Numbered from the stretch's first letter, positions 16,068 through 24,720 are shown. The stretch: 64,000 nucleotides of DNA from Prevotella sp. (GCA_017428925.1 JAFRPY010000019.1:1-64000); one strand, 5' to 3'. Made by a program: numbers and translations. Notes: generated by a model not told the origin, from the letters alone.

Positions 16068-16988
16068 TTATGCCTTCAGCTTGTCAAACATGTTCATGAT
16101 GCGTTCCAGCTCGCCTTCGTTGGCAAAGGGAATGCTGATTTTGCCCTTGCCTTTTGGCGAGCAGCTCAGCTGCACCTTTGTGTTGAAGAACGACGACAGA
16201 CGCTTGCGCAGCAGGTCGAAGCCCTCGGGCAGCTGCGTCTTGGCGACCACCTTGCTGTTGCCCGTGCCGCCTTCCTTCAGCTGCTTCACCAGCTCTTCCA
16301 CCTTGCGAACGCTGTAGCCATTCTTCAGGATTTCCTTGAAGAGCTTGATCTGTGCCGACGGACTGTCGAGCGATAACAAGGCGCGGGCATGGCCCTGGTC
16401 CACCTCGTTGTTCTGCAGCGCCATCTGCACCTGGGCAGGCAGCTTCAGCAGGCGCAGGTAGTTGGCAACGGCAGTGCGGCTCTTGCCCACGCGCTTTGCC
16501 ACCTTGTCCTGTGTCATGCCCTCGCCCTCCAGCAGATGCTGGTAGGCCAATGCAATCTCAATGTCGTTAAGGTCCTCGCGCTGAATGTTCTCCACGAGGG
16601 CCATCTCCATCACGTTCTCGTCGGCGATGGTGCGTATGTAGGCAGGAATGGTGCTGAGACCAGCCAGCTGCGATGCTCTCCAGCGGCGCTCGCCGGCTAC
16701 AATCTGATAGCGTCCACTTGGCATCTGGCGCAGCGTGATGGGCTGGATGATGCCAATTTGTGTGATACTGTCGGCCAGTTCCTGCAGTGCTGCGGCGTCG
16801 AATTCCCGACGCGGCTGGTTGGGGTTGGCATCGATGTCGCTGAGGGGAATCTCGTTGATGGTCGACGATCCCTGCGTTTTCACACCGGTGGTATCGATGA
16901 GTGCATCGAGACCACGACCGCCTTCAATCTCGTCGAGGCCTCTTCCCAGTGCACTTTTCGTATTTGCAAATTTCTTCTTTACAGCCAT
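16068..16988 (-). CDS. parB: ParB/Spo0J chromosome-partitioning protein
   Basis: 306 residues from the ATG at 16988 (MAVKKKFANTKSALGRGLD); an upstream in-frame ATG at 17027 would add 13 residues. It contains the ParB CTPase box VAGERRWRASQLAG, the LVENIQREDLN motif, a helix-turn-helix (KVAKRVGKSRTAVANYLRLL) and a C-terminal dimerisation domain ending ELERIMNMFDKLKA. It binds parS sites and loads onto origin-proximal DNA, working with ParA encoded just upstream. Between parA and parB are GTCGGACTTGTCGGACTAGTCTGAC-like repeated short palindromes. Confidence 0.95.
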   Translation of the reverse strand: MAVKKKFANTKSALGRGLDEIEGGRGLDALIDTTGVKTQGSSTINEIPLSDIDANPNQPRREFDAAALQELADSITQIGIIQPITLRQMPSGRYQIVAGERRWRASQLAGLSTIPAYIRTIADENVMEMALVENIQREDLNDIEIALAYQHLLEGEGMTQDKVAKRVGKSRTAVANYLRLLKLPAQVQMALQNNEVDQGHARALLSLDSPSAQIKLFKEILKNGYSVRKVEELVKQLKEGGTGNSKVVAKTQLPEGFDLLRKRLSSFFNTKVQLSCSPKGKGKISIPFANEGELERIMNMFDKLKA

Positions 16989-17082
16989 TATTTCATGTTG
17001 CAGTTTTTTTTTAATAATGTCGGACATGTCAGACTGGTCGGACTTGTCGGACTAGTCTGACCTTACCCGCTGAGGTCCCCTT

Positions 17083-17844
17083 TTACTCCCTGCTGATAAT
17101 CTCCTTTGCCAGGGCAAGGTGGTTCTTCGCACCCGTGGAGTCGGCATCGTAGAGGATAGCGGGCAGGCCGTGCGACGGAGCCTCGCTCAGCTTCACGTTG
17201 CGCTGGATGACCGTCTTAAACACCAGTTCCTGGAAGTGGCGCTTCACCTCGTCATAGATCTGGTTAGCCAGACGGAGGCGCGAGTCGTACATTGTCAGCA
17301 GGAATCCTTCGATTTCAAGTTTCGTGTTCAGCTTCGACTTAATGATGCGGATGGTGTTGAGTAGTTTCGAGATTCCTTCCAGTGCGAAGTATTCACACTG
17401 CACGGGAATGATGACAGAGTCGGCAGCTGTGAGCGCGTTCACGGTGATCAGTCCCAGCGATGGTGCGCAGTCGATGAGTATGTAGTCGTACTCCGGGCGC
17501 AGCGGGTCGAGGATGTTCTTCAGCACACGCTCGCGGTTGTCGAGGTTCAGCATCTCTATCTCCGCACCCACCAGATCGATGTGGCTGGGGATGATATCGA
17601 GGCCGTCGATGTCGGTGGTATAGATGGCATCGCGCACGTCGGCATGGTCGATGATGCACTCGTAGAGCGAGCAATCCACTTCCTGGATGTTCACGCCCAG
17701 ACCGCTCGACGCGTTTGCCTGCGGGTCGGCATCGATGACGAGCACCGACTTCTCGAGCGTGGCCAGCGAGGCAGCCAGATTCATCGTTGTCGTCGTCTTT
17801 CCGACACCACCTTTCTGATTTGCTAATGCTATGATTTTTGCCAT
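17083..17844 (-). CDS. parA: ParA/Soj chromosome-partitioning ATPase
   Basis: 253 residues, full length. The deviant Walker A KGGVGKTTTTMNLA is at about 11-24, VLVIDADPQANASSGLG carries Walker A', and DYILIDCAPSLGLITVNAL carries Walker B. It is an ATP-dependent dimer that positions ParB-parS complexes. It is first gene of the operon running leftwards to rel. A -7 box lies on the minus strand at 17917-17910, so the 5' leader is about 60 nt and contains an AAGAGC/GCTCTT hairpin. Confidence 0.96.
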   Translation of the reverse strand: MAKIIALANQKGGVGKTTTTMNLAASLATLEKSVLVIDADPQANASSGLGVNIQEVDCSLYECIIDHADVRDAIYTTDIDGLDIIPSHIDLVGAEIEMLNLDNRERVLKNILDPLRPEYDYILIDCAPSLGLITVNALTAADSVIIPVQCEYFALEGISKLLNTIRIIKSKLNTKLEIEGFLLTMYDSRLRLANQIYDEVKRHFQELVFKTVIQRNVKLSEAPSHGLPAILYDADSTGAKNHLALAKEIISRE

Positions 17845-17909
17845 ATCTTTTCCTAACTTTATACCTTTAAAAATACCGTTAAGAGCTATTTAGGGCTCTT
17901 TTTAAGGTG

Positions 17910-17917
17910 CAAAGGTA
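17910..17917 (-). promoter_or_regulatory. -7 box of the parA operon
   Basis: TACCTTTG on the minus strand, about 66 nt upstream of the parA ATG. It is divergent from the surE promoter. Confidence 0.65.
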
Positions 17918-17958
17918 CGAATTTTATACGAGAATCTTGTATTTTAAACCTTTTTTCG

Positions 17959-17966
17959 TACTTTTG
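17959..17966 (+). promoter_or_regulatory. -7 box of surE
   Basis: TACTTTTG followed by CA. It lies about 20 nt before the surE ATG at 17988, supporting that start over any upstream one. Confidence 0.6.
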
Positions 17967-17987
17967 CAGTCAAAATTATACTTTTAT

Positions 17988-18869
17988 ATGATTTCAACAA
18001 CTGATAATAAGGGCGGTCGCCGACCGCTGATACTCATCTCTAACGACGATGGCTTTGAGGCTAATGGCATCCGTGCACTGGTCGACATGGTGCGACCCTT
18101 TGGCGATGTGGTGGTGTGTGCTCCCGACGGTCCGCGTTCCGGATTCTCGTGTGCTTTCACCGCCGTCGACCCACTTACGCTGCAGCGCGTGCCCAATGCC
18201 CGATTCTTGAGAAATGATTATTCTGACTGTGAGGAAGAGCCCGATCCGTCGCTCTCCGTGTGGTCGTGCAGCGGTACCCCCGTCGACGCCGTGAAACTGG
18301 CCATCGACCAGTTCTGCCTCGACCACGACGACCCTTCGCACTGTTCGTTCCCCGAGGCTCGTTTGGGTCGCATGCCCGATCTCATCCTCGGCGGCATCAA
18401 CCACGGTGACAACTCCACGGTGAACAATCACTATTCCGGCACCATGGGTGTGGCGATGGAAGGCTGCATGAAGTACATCCCCTCCATAGCATTCTCAACG
18501 TGCTATTACAACCACGACGCCAATCTTGAGCCGTTGCGCCCCTATGTGCAACAGATTGTGCGCCGCGTGCTCGACGAAGGACTGCCTAGGGGCATCTGTC
18601 TGAACGTGAACTTCCCAGCCCGCGAGGTATTCGAGGGTGTGCGCGTGTGCCGTATGACCTACGGCCAGTGGGTCAACGAGGTGGTGCGCCGTCCACATCC
18701 GCGCGGCTACGACTATTATTGGATGGTGGGCCAATACCGCAACGACGAGCCCGATGCCGAGGACACCGATCAGTGGGCGCTCAACCACGGCTTCGTCGCC
18801 ATCACACCCACCCACATGGATGTCACCGCCTATGCCTTCATGGATCATCTGCGCGAGTGGAAACTGTGA
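17988..18869 (+). CDS. surE: 5'/3'-nucleotidase SurE
   Basis: 293 residues from the ATG at 17988. An in-frame extension upstream is possible but lies over the promoter. The metal-binding motif ISNDDGFEANGI and the Ser/Asn cluster GINHGDNSTVNNHYSGTMG define the SurE family. It dephosphorylates nucleoside monophosphates and is linked to stationary-phase survival. The N-terminal Arg-rich stretch and the overall length fit Bacteroidetes members. lpxB follows 79 bp downstream on the same strand, an association seen in other Bacteroidales. Confidence 0.95.
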   Translation: MISTTDNKGGRRPLILISNDDGFEANGIRALVDMVRPFGDVVVCAPDGPRSGFSCAFTAVDPLTLQRVPNARFLRNDYSDCEEEPDPSLSVWSCSGTPVDAVKLAIDQFCLDHDDPSHCSFPEARLGRMPDLILGGINHGDNSTVNNHYSGTMGVAMEGCMKYIPSIAFSTCYYNHDANLEPLRPYVQQIVRRVLDEGLPRGICLNVNFPAREVFEGVRVCRMTYGQWVNEVVRRPHPRGYDYYWMVGQYRNDEPDAEDTDQWALNHGFVAITPTHMDVTAYAFMDHLREWKL

Positions 18870-18948
18870 GTGATTGATAATGGATAATTGATAATTGACA
18901 ATTAATAATTATGATTACCAATTAAAGGATTCAATTCTTCTAAACCTC

Positions 18949-20226
18949 ATGAAATACTACCTGATTGTCGGCGAAGCCTCTGGCGACCTGCATGCCTCAC
19001 ATCTGATGCGGGCACTGCAGAAAGAAGATCCCGAAGCGCAGTTCCGCTTCTTCGGCGGCGACCTCATGTCGGAGGTCGGTGGCACGCGTGTTCGACACTA
19101 TAAGGAACTCGCTTACATGGGCTTCATCCCCGTGCTGATGCATCTGCCCACCATCTTCCGCAACCTCGCGTTCTGCAAGCAGGACATTGCGCAGTGGAAG
19201 CCCGATGCCGTCATCCTTGTCGACTATCCGGGCTTCAACCTGAAAATTGCGAAGCATCTGCACAAAGAGCGGGTGAAAAGGGAACCCACCCCCAACCCCT
19301 CCCGAAGGGTGGGGGGGCAAAATTCCCTTTCTAATAATGTTGTAGGTAAATCTAATCAAACTCCACTCCCTTTGGGAGGGGTTGGGGGTGGGTTAATCTT
19401 CTACTACATCTCCCCGAAAATCTGGGCATGGAAGGAGTGGCGCATCCGCAGCATCAAGCGCGATATCGACAAGCTATTCTCCATCCTTCCCTTCGAAGTA
19501 GACTTCTACGAAAAGAAGCACCACTATCCCATACACTATGTTGGCAACCCCACGGCTCATGAGGTAAAGGAATACAAAGCCTCCCTCAACAACACTGAGG
19601 GGAAGGAAGCTTCCGAGGCTGGCGCGACTCCCCTCCAGTTGGAGGGGTTGGGGGAGACTCCCATCATTGCCCTCCTAGCCGGTTCGCGCAAGCAAGAAAT
19701 CAAGGACAACCTGCCGGCTATGATCGAGGCGGCAGCCCCTTATGCCACTGAGTATCAGCTTGTTGTGGCTGGTGCCCCGGCTATCGACGATGCGTTCTAT
19801 GCACCGTTCATCGAAGGCAAGCCCGTCACGCTGGTGAAGAACCAAACCTACAAACTGCTCTCGCAGGCCACTGCCGCCCTCGTCACCAGCGGCACAGCCA
19901 CCCTCGAGACTGCCCTTTTCAATGTGCCGCAGGTGGTGTGCTATAAGACGCCCGTGCCATGTCTCGTCCGCTTTGCGTTCAACCACATCATCAAGTGCAA
20001 GTACATCTCGCTCGTCAACCTCATTGCCGACCGGGAGGTAGTGCAAGAGCTGCTGGCCGACCGTTTCTCTGTTGAGAACATTCGCAACGAGCTGCGCCGC
20101 CTGTTGCCTGGCCACGATGCCCGTACGGCAATGCTCTTCGACTACCGCGAAGTGGCAAAGCGCCTTGGCGATGACGTTGCTCCCGATAATGCCGCACAAC
20201 TCATGGTGCGCTATCTGCGGCAGTAG
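18949..20226 (+). CDS. lpxB: Lipid-A-disaccharide synthase with two in-frame repeat insertions
   Basis: GT19 enzyme that joins UDP-diacylglucosamine and lipid X to the lipid A disaccharide at the inner membrane. 425 residues from ATG 18949 (MKYYLIVGEASGDLHASHLM), longer than the usual 380 or so. The excess is two insertions: residues about 110-148 (Pro/Gly/Asn-rich, between AKHLHKER and FYYISPKIWAWKEWR) and about 214-237 (before PIIALLAGSRKQEI). The first corresponds exactly to a DNA element with 21-bp perfect terminal inverted repeats. Catalytic-region motifs (LVTSGTATLETALFNVPQVV) are intact. Confidence 0.94.
   Translation: MKYYLIVGEASGDLHASHLMRALQKEDPEAQFRFFGGDLMSEVGGTRVRHYKELAYMGFIPVLMHLPTIFRNLAFCKQDIAQWKPDAVILVDYPGFNLKIAKHLHKERVKREPTPNPSRRVGGQNSLSNNVVGKSNQTPLPLGGVGGGLIFYYISPKIWAWKEWRIRSIKRDIDKLFSILPFEVDFYEKKHHYPIHYVGNPTAHEVKEYKASLNNTEGKEASEAGATPLQLEGLGETPIIALLAGSRKQEIKDNLPAMIEAAAPYATEYQLVVAGAPAIDDAFYAPFIEGKPVTLVKNQTYKLLSQATAALVTSGTATLETALFNVPQVVCYKTPVPCLVRFAFNHIIKCKYISLVNLIADREVVQELLADRFSVENIRNELRRLLPGHDARTAMLFDYREVAKRLGDDVAPDNAAQLMVRYLRQ
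19283..19394. repeat. MITE-like element with 21-bp perfect inverted ends inside lpxB
   Basis: Arms 19283-19303 and 19374-19394 are perfectly complementary (inner core GGGAGGGGTTGGGGGTGGG on the right), with a 70-nt centre. The insertion is read through in frame by lpxB. Confidence 0.88.
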
Positions 20227-20552
20227 TGGTGGATGAGCACAAGGCTGGCACAAGTGGCGCGCGCCTCGTATTCCACGAGCAAGGCAAAGTCGGCACAGTG
20301 TCGTTAGGAGCCATGCTTCCGAAGGGGGTAGGCAATATGCTTGTTGCCGGACGGGCCGTCTCGAGTGATCACGGAGCCAATTCGGCCCTTCGCGTCCAGG
20401 CTTCCTGCATGGCGATGGGGCAGGCCGCAGGTGTCGTTGCTGCCCTTGCAGCACGGAATTGCTGCGATCCACGAATGGTGCCTTTGTCACTTATCCGTCG
20501 GCAACTGACCGAGATTGGGCATATTGTGCCTTCTTATGATGCTTTTTTGTAA
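20227..20552 (+). pseudogene. Remnant of an FAD-dependent oxidoreductase (C-terminal part)
   Basis: An open stretch encoding about 108 residues, without an ATG in place, beginning directly after the lpxB stop. The segment GAMLPKGVGNMLVAGRAVSS, followed by ALRVQASCMAMGQAAGVVAAL, matches the C-terminus of FAD_oxidored-type flavoproteins, but the FAD-binding N-terminal domain (GxGxxG) is absent. Its 3' end overlaps the end of the convergent nhaC gene by 19 bp. It is most likely a decayed remnant of a deleted gene. Confidence 0.7.
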
Positions 20553-22075
20553 CCTTGTTTTATTTTCCAACCGATGGCGGCTACGACAATGGTTATCACT
20601 GGGCTGAGAATGTTGAAGAAGCAGTAGGGCAGATAGGCGATGGTAGGCACGCCGAGGACGGTGCTCTGCGTCATACCGCAGGTATTCCACGGCACCAGTA
20701 CGCTGGTCACGGTAGCTGAGTCTTCTGCCGTGCGACTCAGCAGACGCGCTTCGTAGCCCTGTCGCTCATAGACATTCTGAAACATATTGGCAGTCAGGAC
20801 GATACTAATGAACTGGTCGCCCGTGGTGATGTTGAGGAAGAGGCCTGTGCTGGCCGTCGATGCCACTAGCCCCACACGGCTGCGCACCCAACTGATTACC
20901 ACGCGGGTGATACTCTCAATCATTCCACTGGCTACCATGACTGCACCGAAACACATGGCGCAGAGGATGAGCCAGATGGTATTGAGCATTCCCGTCATGC
21001 CGCCCGTCGATACCAACTCGTTCAGCTCGCTATAGCCCGTGTCAATAGATGTTGCGCCATAGAAGGTGATGGCCAGTCCCTTGATGAGCGCTGCCGCCTC
21101 CCCTAGTTGTTGGAGGTCTGAGGGATGGGGTGGTAAGATAGCCTCCCCTAATTGGGGGAGGTTGGAGGGATGGGGTGGTAAGATAGCCTCCCCTAATTGG
21201 GGGAGGTTGGAGGGGGCTCCTATCTGCATGAGGATATGTGGCTGTAGGATAAGTGCCATGATGCCTGCCATCATGGCGGAAAGGAAGAGTACGATGAGCG
21301 ATGGCACGCGCCGTGCTATGAGTATCGCTGTGAGCACGGGTACTATCAGTGTCCAAAGTGAGATGTTATAGGTGGCCGACAGCCCTTCCGTGTATTGGTG
21401 GACGTGTACCTCGCAGTCATTGGACAGCCCAAATCCCATCGCGGTAAAGATAATCAGGGTGATGGTGAAGGCTGGCATCGTGGTAAGCATCATATACCGA
21501 ATGTGCGTGAAGAGATCAACGCCAGTGGTGGAGGAGGCAAGGATGGTGGTATCGCTCAAGGGTGACATCTTGTCACCAAAGTAAGCGCCAGAGATGATGG
21601 CGCCTGCCGCCACAGCTTCGTTGATGCCTAATGCGTGGCTGATGCCCAACAGGGCTACGCCGATAGTGGCAATGGTTGTCCACGAACTGCCTGAGAGTAG
21701 CGATACCAATGCACAGATGACACAGGCACACAATAGGAACAGTTGTGGCGACAGCAACTGAACACCATAATATATTAAGGTGGGAACGATGCCACTCACC
21801 ATCCATGAACCAGCCAACATGCCCACGGCTAAGAGAATGAGAATCGTCACTGCCACACCGCCTAGCGTCTTCGCTATCTGTTGCTCGAACGCTTGCCACG
21901 GCACCCGATAGAAGACCATCGAGATAAACACACATACGGCAAGCCCCATGAGCAGCGCCACCTGGCTGCCGCCACTGAGGGCATCGCTGCCGAACAGCGA
22001 TATCACTATGCCTAACAGACCGATGAGCACCCCAATCGGAATGATGGCGACAAGAGGGGGAGGTAGATGTTTCAA
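20534..22075 (-). CDS. nhaC: NhaC-type Na+/H+ antiporter with a tripled insertion
   Basis: 513 residues, about a dozen membrane segments. The NhaC family is indicated by SGSSWTTIATIGVALLGIS, FGDKMSPLSDTTILASSTTG and VPWNTCGMTQSTVLG. It exchanges Na+ (or malate/lactate-linked Na+) for H+ at the inner membrane. No ATG fits; the start is a TTG at 22075 following an in-frame stop. Residues about 286-326 are a Pro/Leu/Gly-rich insertion made of 15-residue repeats (SNLPQLGEAILPPHP), from three 45-bp DNA units, placed in a loop between membrane segments. A -7 box (TATCTTTG, minus) is at 22120-22113. Confidence 0.9.
   Translation of the reverse strand: MKHLPPPLVAIIPIGVLIGLLGIVISLFGSDALSGGSQVALLMGLAVCVFISMVFYRVPWQAFEQQIAKTLGGVAVTILILLAVGMLAGSWMVSGIVPTLIYYGVQLLSPQLFLLCACVICALVSLLSGSSWTTIATIGVALLGISHALGINEAVAAGAIISGAYFGDKMSPLSDTTILASSTTGVDLFTHIRYMMLTTMPAFTITLIIFTAMGFGLSNDCEVHVHQYTEGLSATYNISLWTLIVPVLTAILIARRVPSLIVLFLSAMMAGIMALILQPHILMQIGAPSNLPQLGEAILPPHPSNLPQLGEAILPPHPSDLQQLGEAAALIKGLAITFYGATSIDTGYSELNELVSTGGMTGMLNTIWLILCAMCFGAVMVASGMIESITRVVISWVRSRVGLVASTASTGLFLNITTGDQFISIVLTANMFQNVYERQGYEARLLSRTAEDSATVTSVLVPWNTCGMTQSTVLGVPTIAYLPYCFFNILSPVITIVVAAIGWKIKQGYKKAS
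21098..21218. repeat. 45-bp tandem repeat (about 2.7 copies) inside nhaC
   Basis: Units start at 21098, 21143 and 21188. Each opens with a GCCTCCCCTAATTGGGGGAGG hairpin-type sequence. A 45-bp period equals 15 codons, so copy number can change without frameshift. Confidence 0.9.
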
Positions 22076-22112
22076 ATCTTATCTTTTAAATCTTTACTTT
22101 AGTTTCACTGCG

Positions 22113-22120
22113 CAAAGATA
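22113..22120 (-). promoter_or_regulatory. -7 box for nhaC
   Basis: TATCTTTG on the minus strand, about 38 nt upstream of the TTG start. Confidence 0.55.
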
Positions 22121-22173
22121 TAAAAAAAAGTTTATTTCACGTCAGAAAATTTGGAAGTAAAGGGAGAAATAGC

Positions 22174-22181
22174 TATATTTG
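22174..22181 (+). promoter_or_regulatory. -7 box for the serine hydrolase gene
   Basis: TATATTTG, 43 nt before the ATG at 22225; matches TAnnTTTG. Confidence 0.5.
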
Positions 22182-22224
22182 TACGAATTTTTCAACGATT
22201 TATCAACAATCCAATCTTTACCTT

Positions 22225-23289
22225 ATGAAGAAAGCAATGGTTCTCTGCGCATTGGCAACACTGCTGTTGTCGGGCTGCAGACAAGAAAAAGAAATCATCA
22301 ACCTGCCGCGAACAACTGCTTCTGCTGAAGTTGTGGCAGCAGTAGACTCATTTGTGAATGCCACGCAGTCGCGTCCCGTAGCACCTGATTCCATCACCTT
22401 GCACAGCATCATGATTCTGAAGCATGGGCAGGTGGTATTCGAGAAGTGGTTCAACGGGCACTCCGCCGAGACTCCGCACCCGATGTTCTCCGTTAGCAAG
22501 ACGTTTACCGCCACTGCCGTAGGTCTCGCCATCAATGAAGGGAAGCTCCAACTCACCGATCCCGTCGTGAGCTTCTTCCCCGACAAACTGCCGGCAGAAC
22601 AGAGCGACAATCTGAAAGCGATGACCGTTCGCGACCTGCTTACCATGACCTGTGGTCACGACGAGGAGCCGAACAGCATGCGCAGAGACTCTGTCGATTG
22701 GGTGGAGGGATTCCTGTCGTGGCCTGTGAAGCACAAGCCCGGCGAGTACTATTTGTATAATTCCGTTGGAACCTACATGCTCTCTGCCATCGTGCAGAAG
22801 GTCACCGGCGAGAAGCTTCTCGACTATCTCGACACCCGTCTCTTCCAACCCCTGCACATCAATCGTCCGGAATGGGAAGAGAGCCCGCAGGGAATCAACT
22901 GCGGTGGATGGGGCTTGTCGCTGACGACTGAGGACATGGCGAAGATGGGCCAGCTGTTCCTGCAGCAGGGAAAGTGGAATGGCAAGCAGCTTGTGCCTGC
23001 CGAGTGGCTGAAGGAGATGTCCAGCTACCAGGTGCCGTCGGCACCGTCGGGCACACGCTTCGAAGACCTCGAGAAGGCTGGGCTCACCAAGGATAACAAC
23101 GAATGGGTGCAGGGCTACGGCTATCAGATGTGGATATGCCGCCACAACGCCTATCGTGCCGACGGCTATGCAGGCCAGTATATCATGGTGTTCCCCGACC
23201 GCGATGCCGTGCTCGTGCTCACCACGTCGTCATCGCTCTATCAGCCGTACATCGACCTCATTTGGGAATATCTGCTCCCCATCCTGTAG
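22225..23289 (+). CDS. Serine hydrolase, class C beta-lactamase fold, lipoprotein
   Basis: 354 residues. A lipoprotein signal with lipobox LLSGC (Cys 18) targets it to an envelope membrane. The SxxK catalytic motif is SVSK (Ser89, Lys92). The Tyr motif is YNS in YYLYNSVGTYML, and GYGYQMWICR precedes a C-terminal strand. This is the Beta-lactamase (PF00144) fold used by D-aminopeptidases, esterases and penicillin-binding-like proteins. The actual substrate cannot be assigned. Its gene converges on a minus-strand gene, with a shared hairpin between them. Confidence 0.9.
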   Translation: MKKAMVLCALATLLLSGCRQEKEIINLPRTTASAEVVAAVDSFVNATQSRPVAPDSITLHSIMILKHGQVVFEKWFNGHSAETPHPMFSVSKTFTATAVGLAINEGKLQLTDPVVSFFPDKLPAEQSDNLKAMTVRDLLTMTCGHDEEPNSMRRDSVDWVEGFLSWPVKHKPGEYYLYNSVGTYMLSAIVQKVTGEKLLDYLDTRLFQPLHINRPEWEESPQGINCGGWGLSLTTEDMAKMGQLFLQQGKWNGKQLVPAEWLKEMSSYQVPSAPSGTRFEDLEKAGLTKDNNEWVQGYGYQMWICRHNAYRADGYAGQYIMVFPDRDAVLVLTTSSSLYQPYIDLIWEYLLPIL

Positions 23290-23304
23290 AAATATAGAAA
23301 AAAC

Positions 23305-23337
23305 GCTGGCGTGCACTACTTCGTGCGCGTCAGCGTG
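23305..23337. terminator. Hairpin between converging genes
   Basis: ACGCTGGCGTGCAC and GTGCGCGTCAGCGT pair with two mismatches around a 5-6-nt loop, with T/A runs on both sides. It overlaps the final codons of the minus-strand gene. Confidence 0.55.
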
Positions 23338-23900
23338 AATTTCTTTCCGTCCATCGTGCCACTCAGCTTCTTGCCATCGGCACTCAGCGTCATCGTATCC
23401 TGGTCCTTTCCCGTTCCGATGATCACCTCGTTGCCCTTCACCACGTAGGTGTCCTTTTCTGTCTCAGGAGCAATGGCGAGGGCGGCCTTCAAAGCCTTGC
23501 GCTTCAACCAGCCCACACCAGCAACCTTCAGTGCTTCGTCGTCAATCTTCATATCCATCTTCATCACCACCTGCGTAGCGGTCTTGAACTCTAAGGTCAC
23601 GGAAGTCTTCATGCCGTTCATCACGCTTCGGGCCTGCTTCATGGCCTTTTCTAACTCTTTGTCCAGCTCTGCCAGCTCGGCGGCGGTGAGCTTGCGGCCT
23701 TTCTTCTTCTCGGCTTTCGCAATGGTTTCAGCCTTCTTTTTCGCAACATCCTTGTCCAGCTCTTTCAACTTTTCGTCGAACTCGCCGGCCAGAATGTTTG
23801 CATTGTGGTATACGCGCCCCACCATGTTGGTCTGCGCTTCAGCACCGATGGCCATGAACACTGCCATGATGCACATCAGGAACAGATTCTTTGTTTTCAT
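23316..23900 (-). CDS. Exported protein, possibly DUF4923-like
   Basis: 194 residues from ATG 23900 (MKTKNLFLMCIMAVFMAIG), with a signal peptide ending near AEAQ. A Lys/Glu/Ala-rich helical middle (about residues 45-95) is followed by a beta-rich C-terminus with TYVVKGNEVIIGTGKDQDTM and LSADGKKLSGTMDGKKF, reminiscent of lipocalin-like domains. It resembles Bacteroidetes secreted proteins of the DUF4923 type, but I am not certain. No functional clue from its neighbours. Confidence 0.6.
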   Translation of the reverse strand: MKTKNLFLMCIMAVFMAIGAEAQTNMVGRVYHNANILAGEFDEKLKELDKDVAKKKAETIAKAEKKKGRKLTAAELAELDKELEKAMKQARSVMNGMKTSVTLEFKTATQVVMKMDMKIDDEALKVAGVGWLKRKALKAALAIAPETEKDTYVVKGNEVIIGTGKDQDTMTLSADGKKLSGTMDGKKFTLTRTK

Positions 23901-23976
23901 CTTCTTCTTGTGACTGTTGATAGGGTAATGTTGAAAAAAAGAGAAGCCCACGTGTGACTTCTCTTCATTTCTGTTG

Positions 23977-24051
23977 TAGGGACGCCCGGGCTCGAACCGG
24001 GGACCTCTGCAATGTGACTGCAGCGCTCTAAACCAACTGGGCTACGCCCCT
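23977..24051 (-). tRNA. tRNA-Val (anticodon CAC)
   Basis: Read on the minus strand: 7-bp acceptor stem AGGGGCG/CGTCCCT, D arm, anticodon stem CTGCA/TGCAG enclosing the 7-nt loop GTCACAT (anticodon CAC), T arm CCCGG-TTCGAGC-CCGGG, and discriminator A. CCA is not encoded. A -7 box (TAACTTTG, minus strand, 24080-24073) lies just upstream. Confidence 0.9.
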
Positions 24052-24338
24052 ATTTCTTTCAGTTTGCGGCTGCAAAGTTACAAACTTTTTCCGATACCAC
24101 CAAATTTTTTCGCAACTTTCATTCCGTAAAGGCAAAAAACTATCTTGTTTTGTCCATGAAGGATGCATGGAGCAAGAAAAAAGGAGAGACTATAATACCG
24201 AGCTCACTACTATAGAGGGATCAATCATTAACACTTAATTTATCGTCCAACTTTTCGGGGTCACATCAGACTCATGTAACTATTTAATGTTCTCGTCTGT
24301 TAGTGGTTCAGGCTTCCATTCGCAATGCTTTTGTGTGG

Positions 24339-24712
24339 CTAAAGCAATGAGATTAAAGGACCAAAGCAGTGCGTTGAAAGGACCAAAGCAATGCGTTGAA
24401 AGGCCCAAAGGAATACTCCAGTTTTGCAAATAAATTGAGTCTATTTTGTAATTTAACTTGATTTGTTCAGTAAATTAACTTATTTTATTCAGTAAATTAA
24501 CTTATTTTATTCAGTAAATTAAGTTATTTTACCGTGCAAATTAAGTTAATTTACATTGCAAATTAAGTTAATTTACTCATCAAATTAAGTTAATTTACTG
24601 AACTAGGTTCATGCTATAGATACACGAAAGCATGCTTCCTGTTGAACAGGAGCATGTTTCCTGTTGAACGGGAGCATGTTTTTATGCGAACAAAAGGGTG
24701 TCTTTTTGGGTC
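24339..24712. repeat. Degenerate 22-bp periodic array, about 17 units
   Basis: Units begin every 22 bp from 24339 to 24691 without a slip. Three sub-families share the register: CCAAAGCAATGCGTTGAAAG (24339-24426), AT-rich CAAATTAAGTTAATTTAC (24427-24602), and GCATGTTTCCTGTTGAAC (24625-24690), with a diverged unit between. No spacer/repeat division as in CRISPR. The rest of the 24052-24720 gap (24081-24338) shows no gene or recognisable element. Confidence 0.88.
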
Positions 24713-24720
24713 CCTCCTTA

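Noticed and set aside
24339..24712. CRISPR array
   Set aside because: There is no alternation of constant repeat and unique spacer; neighbouring units resemble each other along their whole 22 bp, and no cas gene is present.
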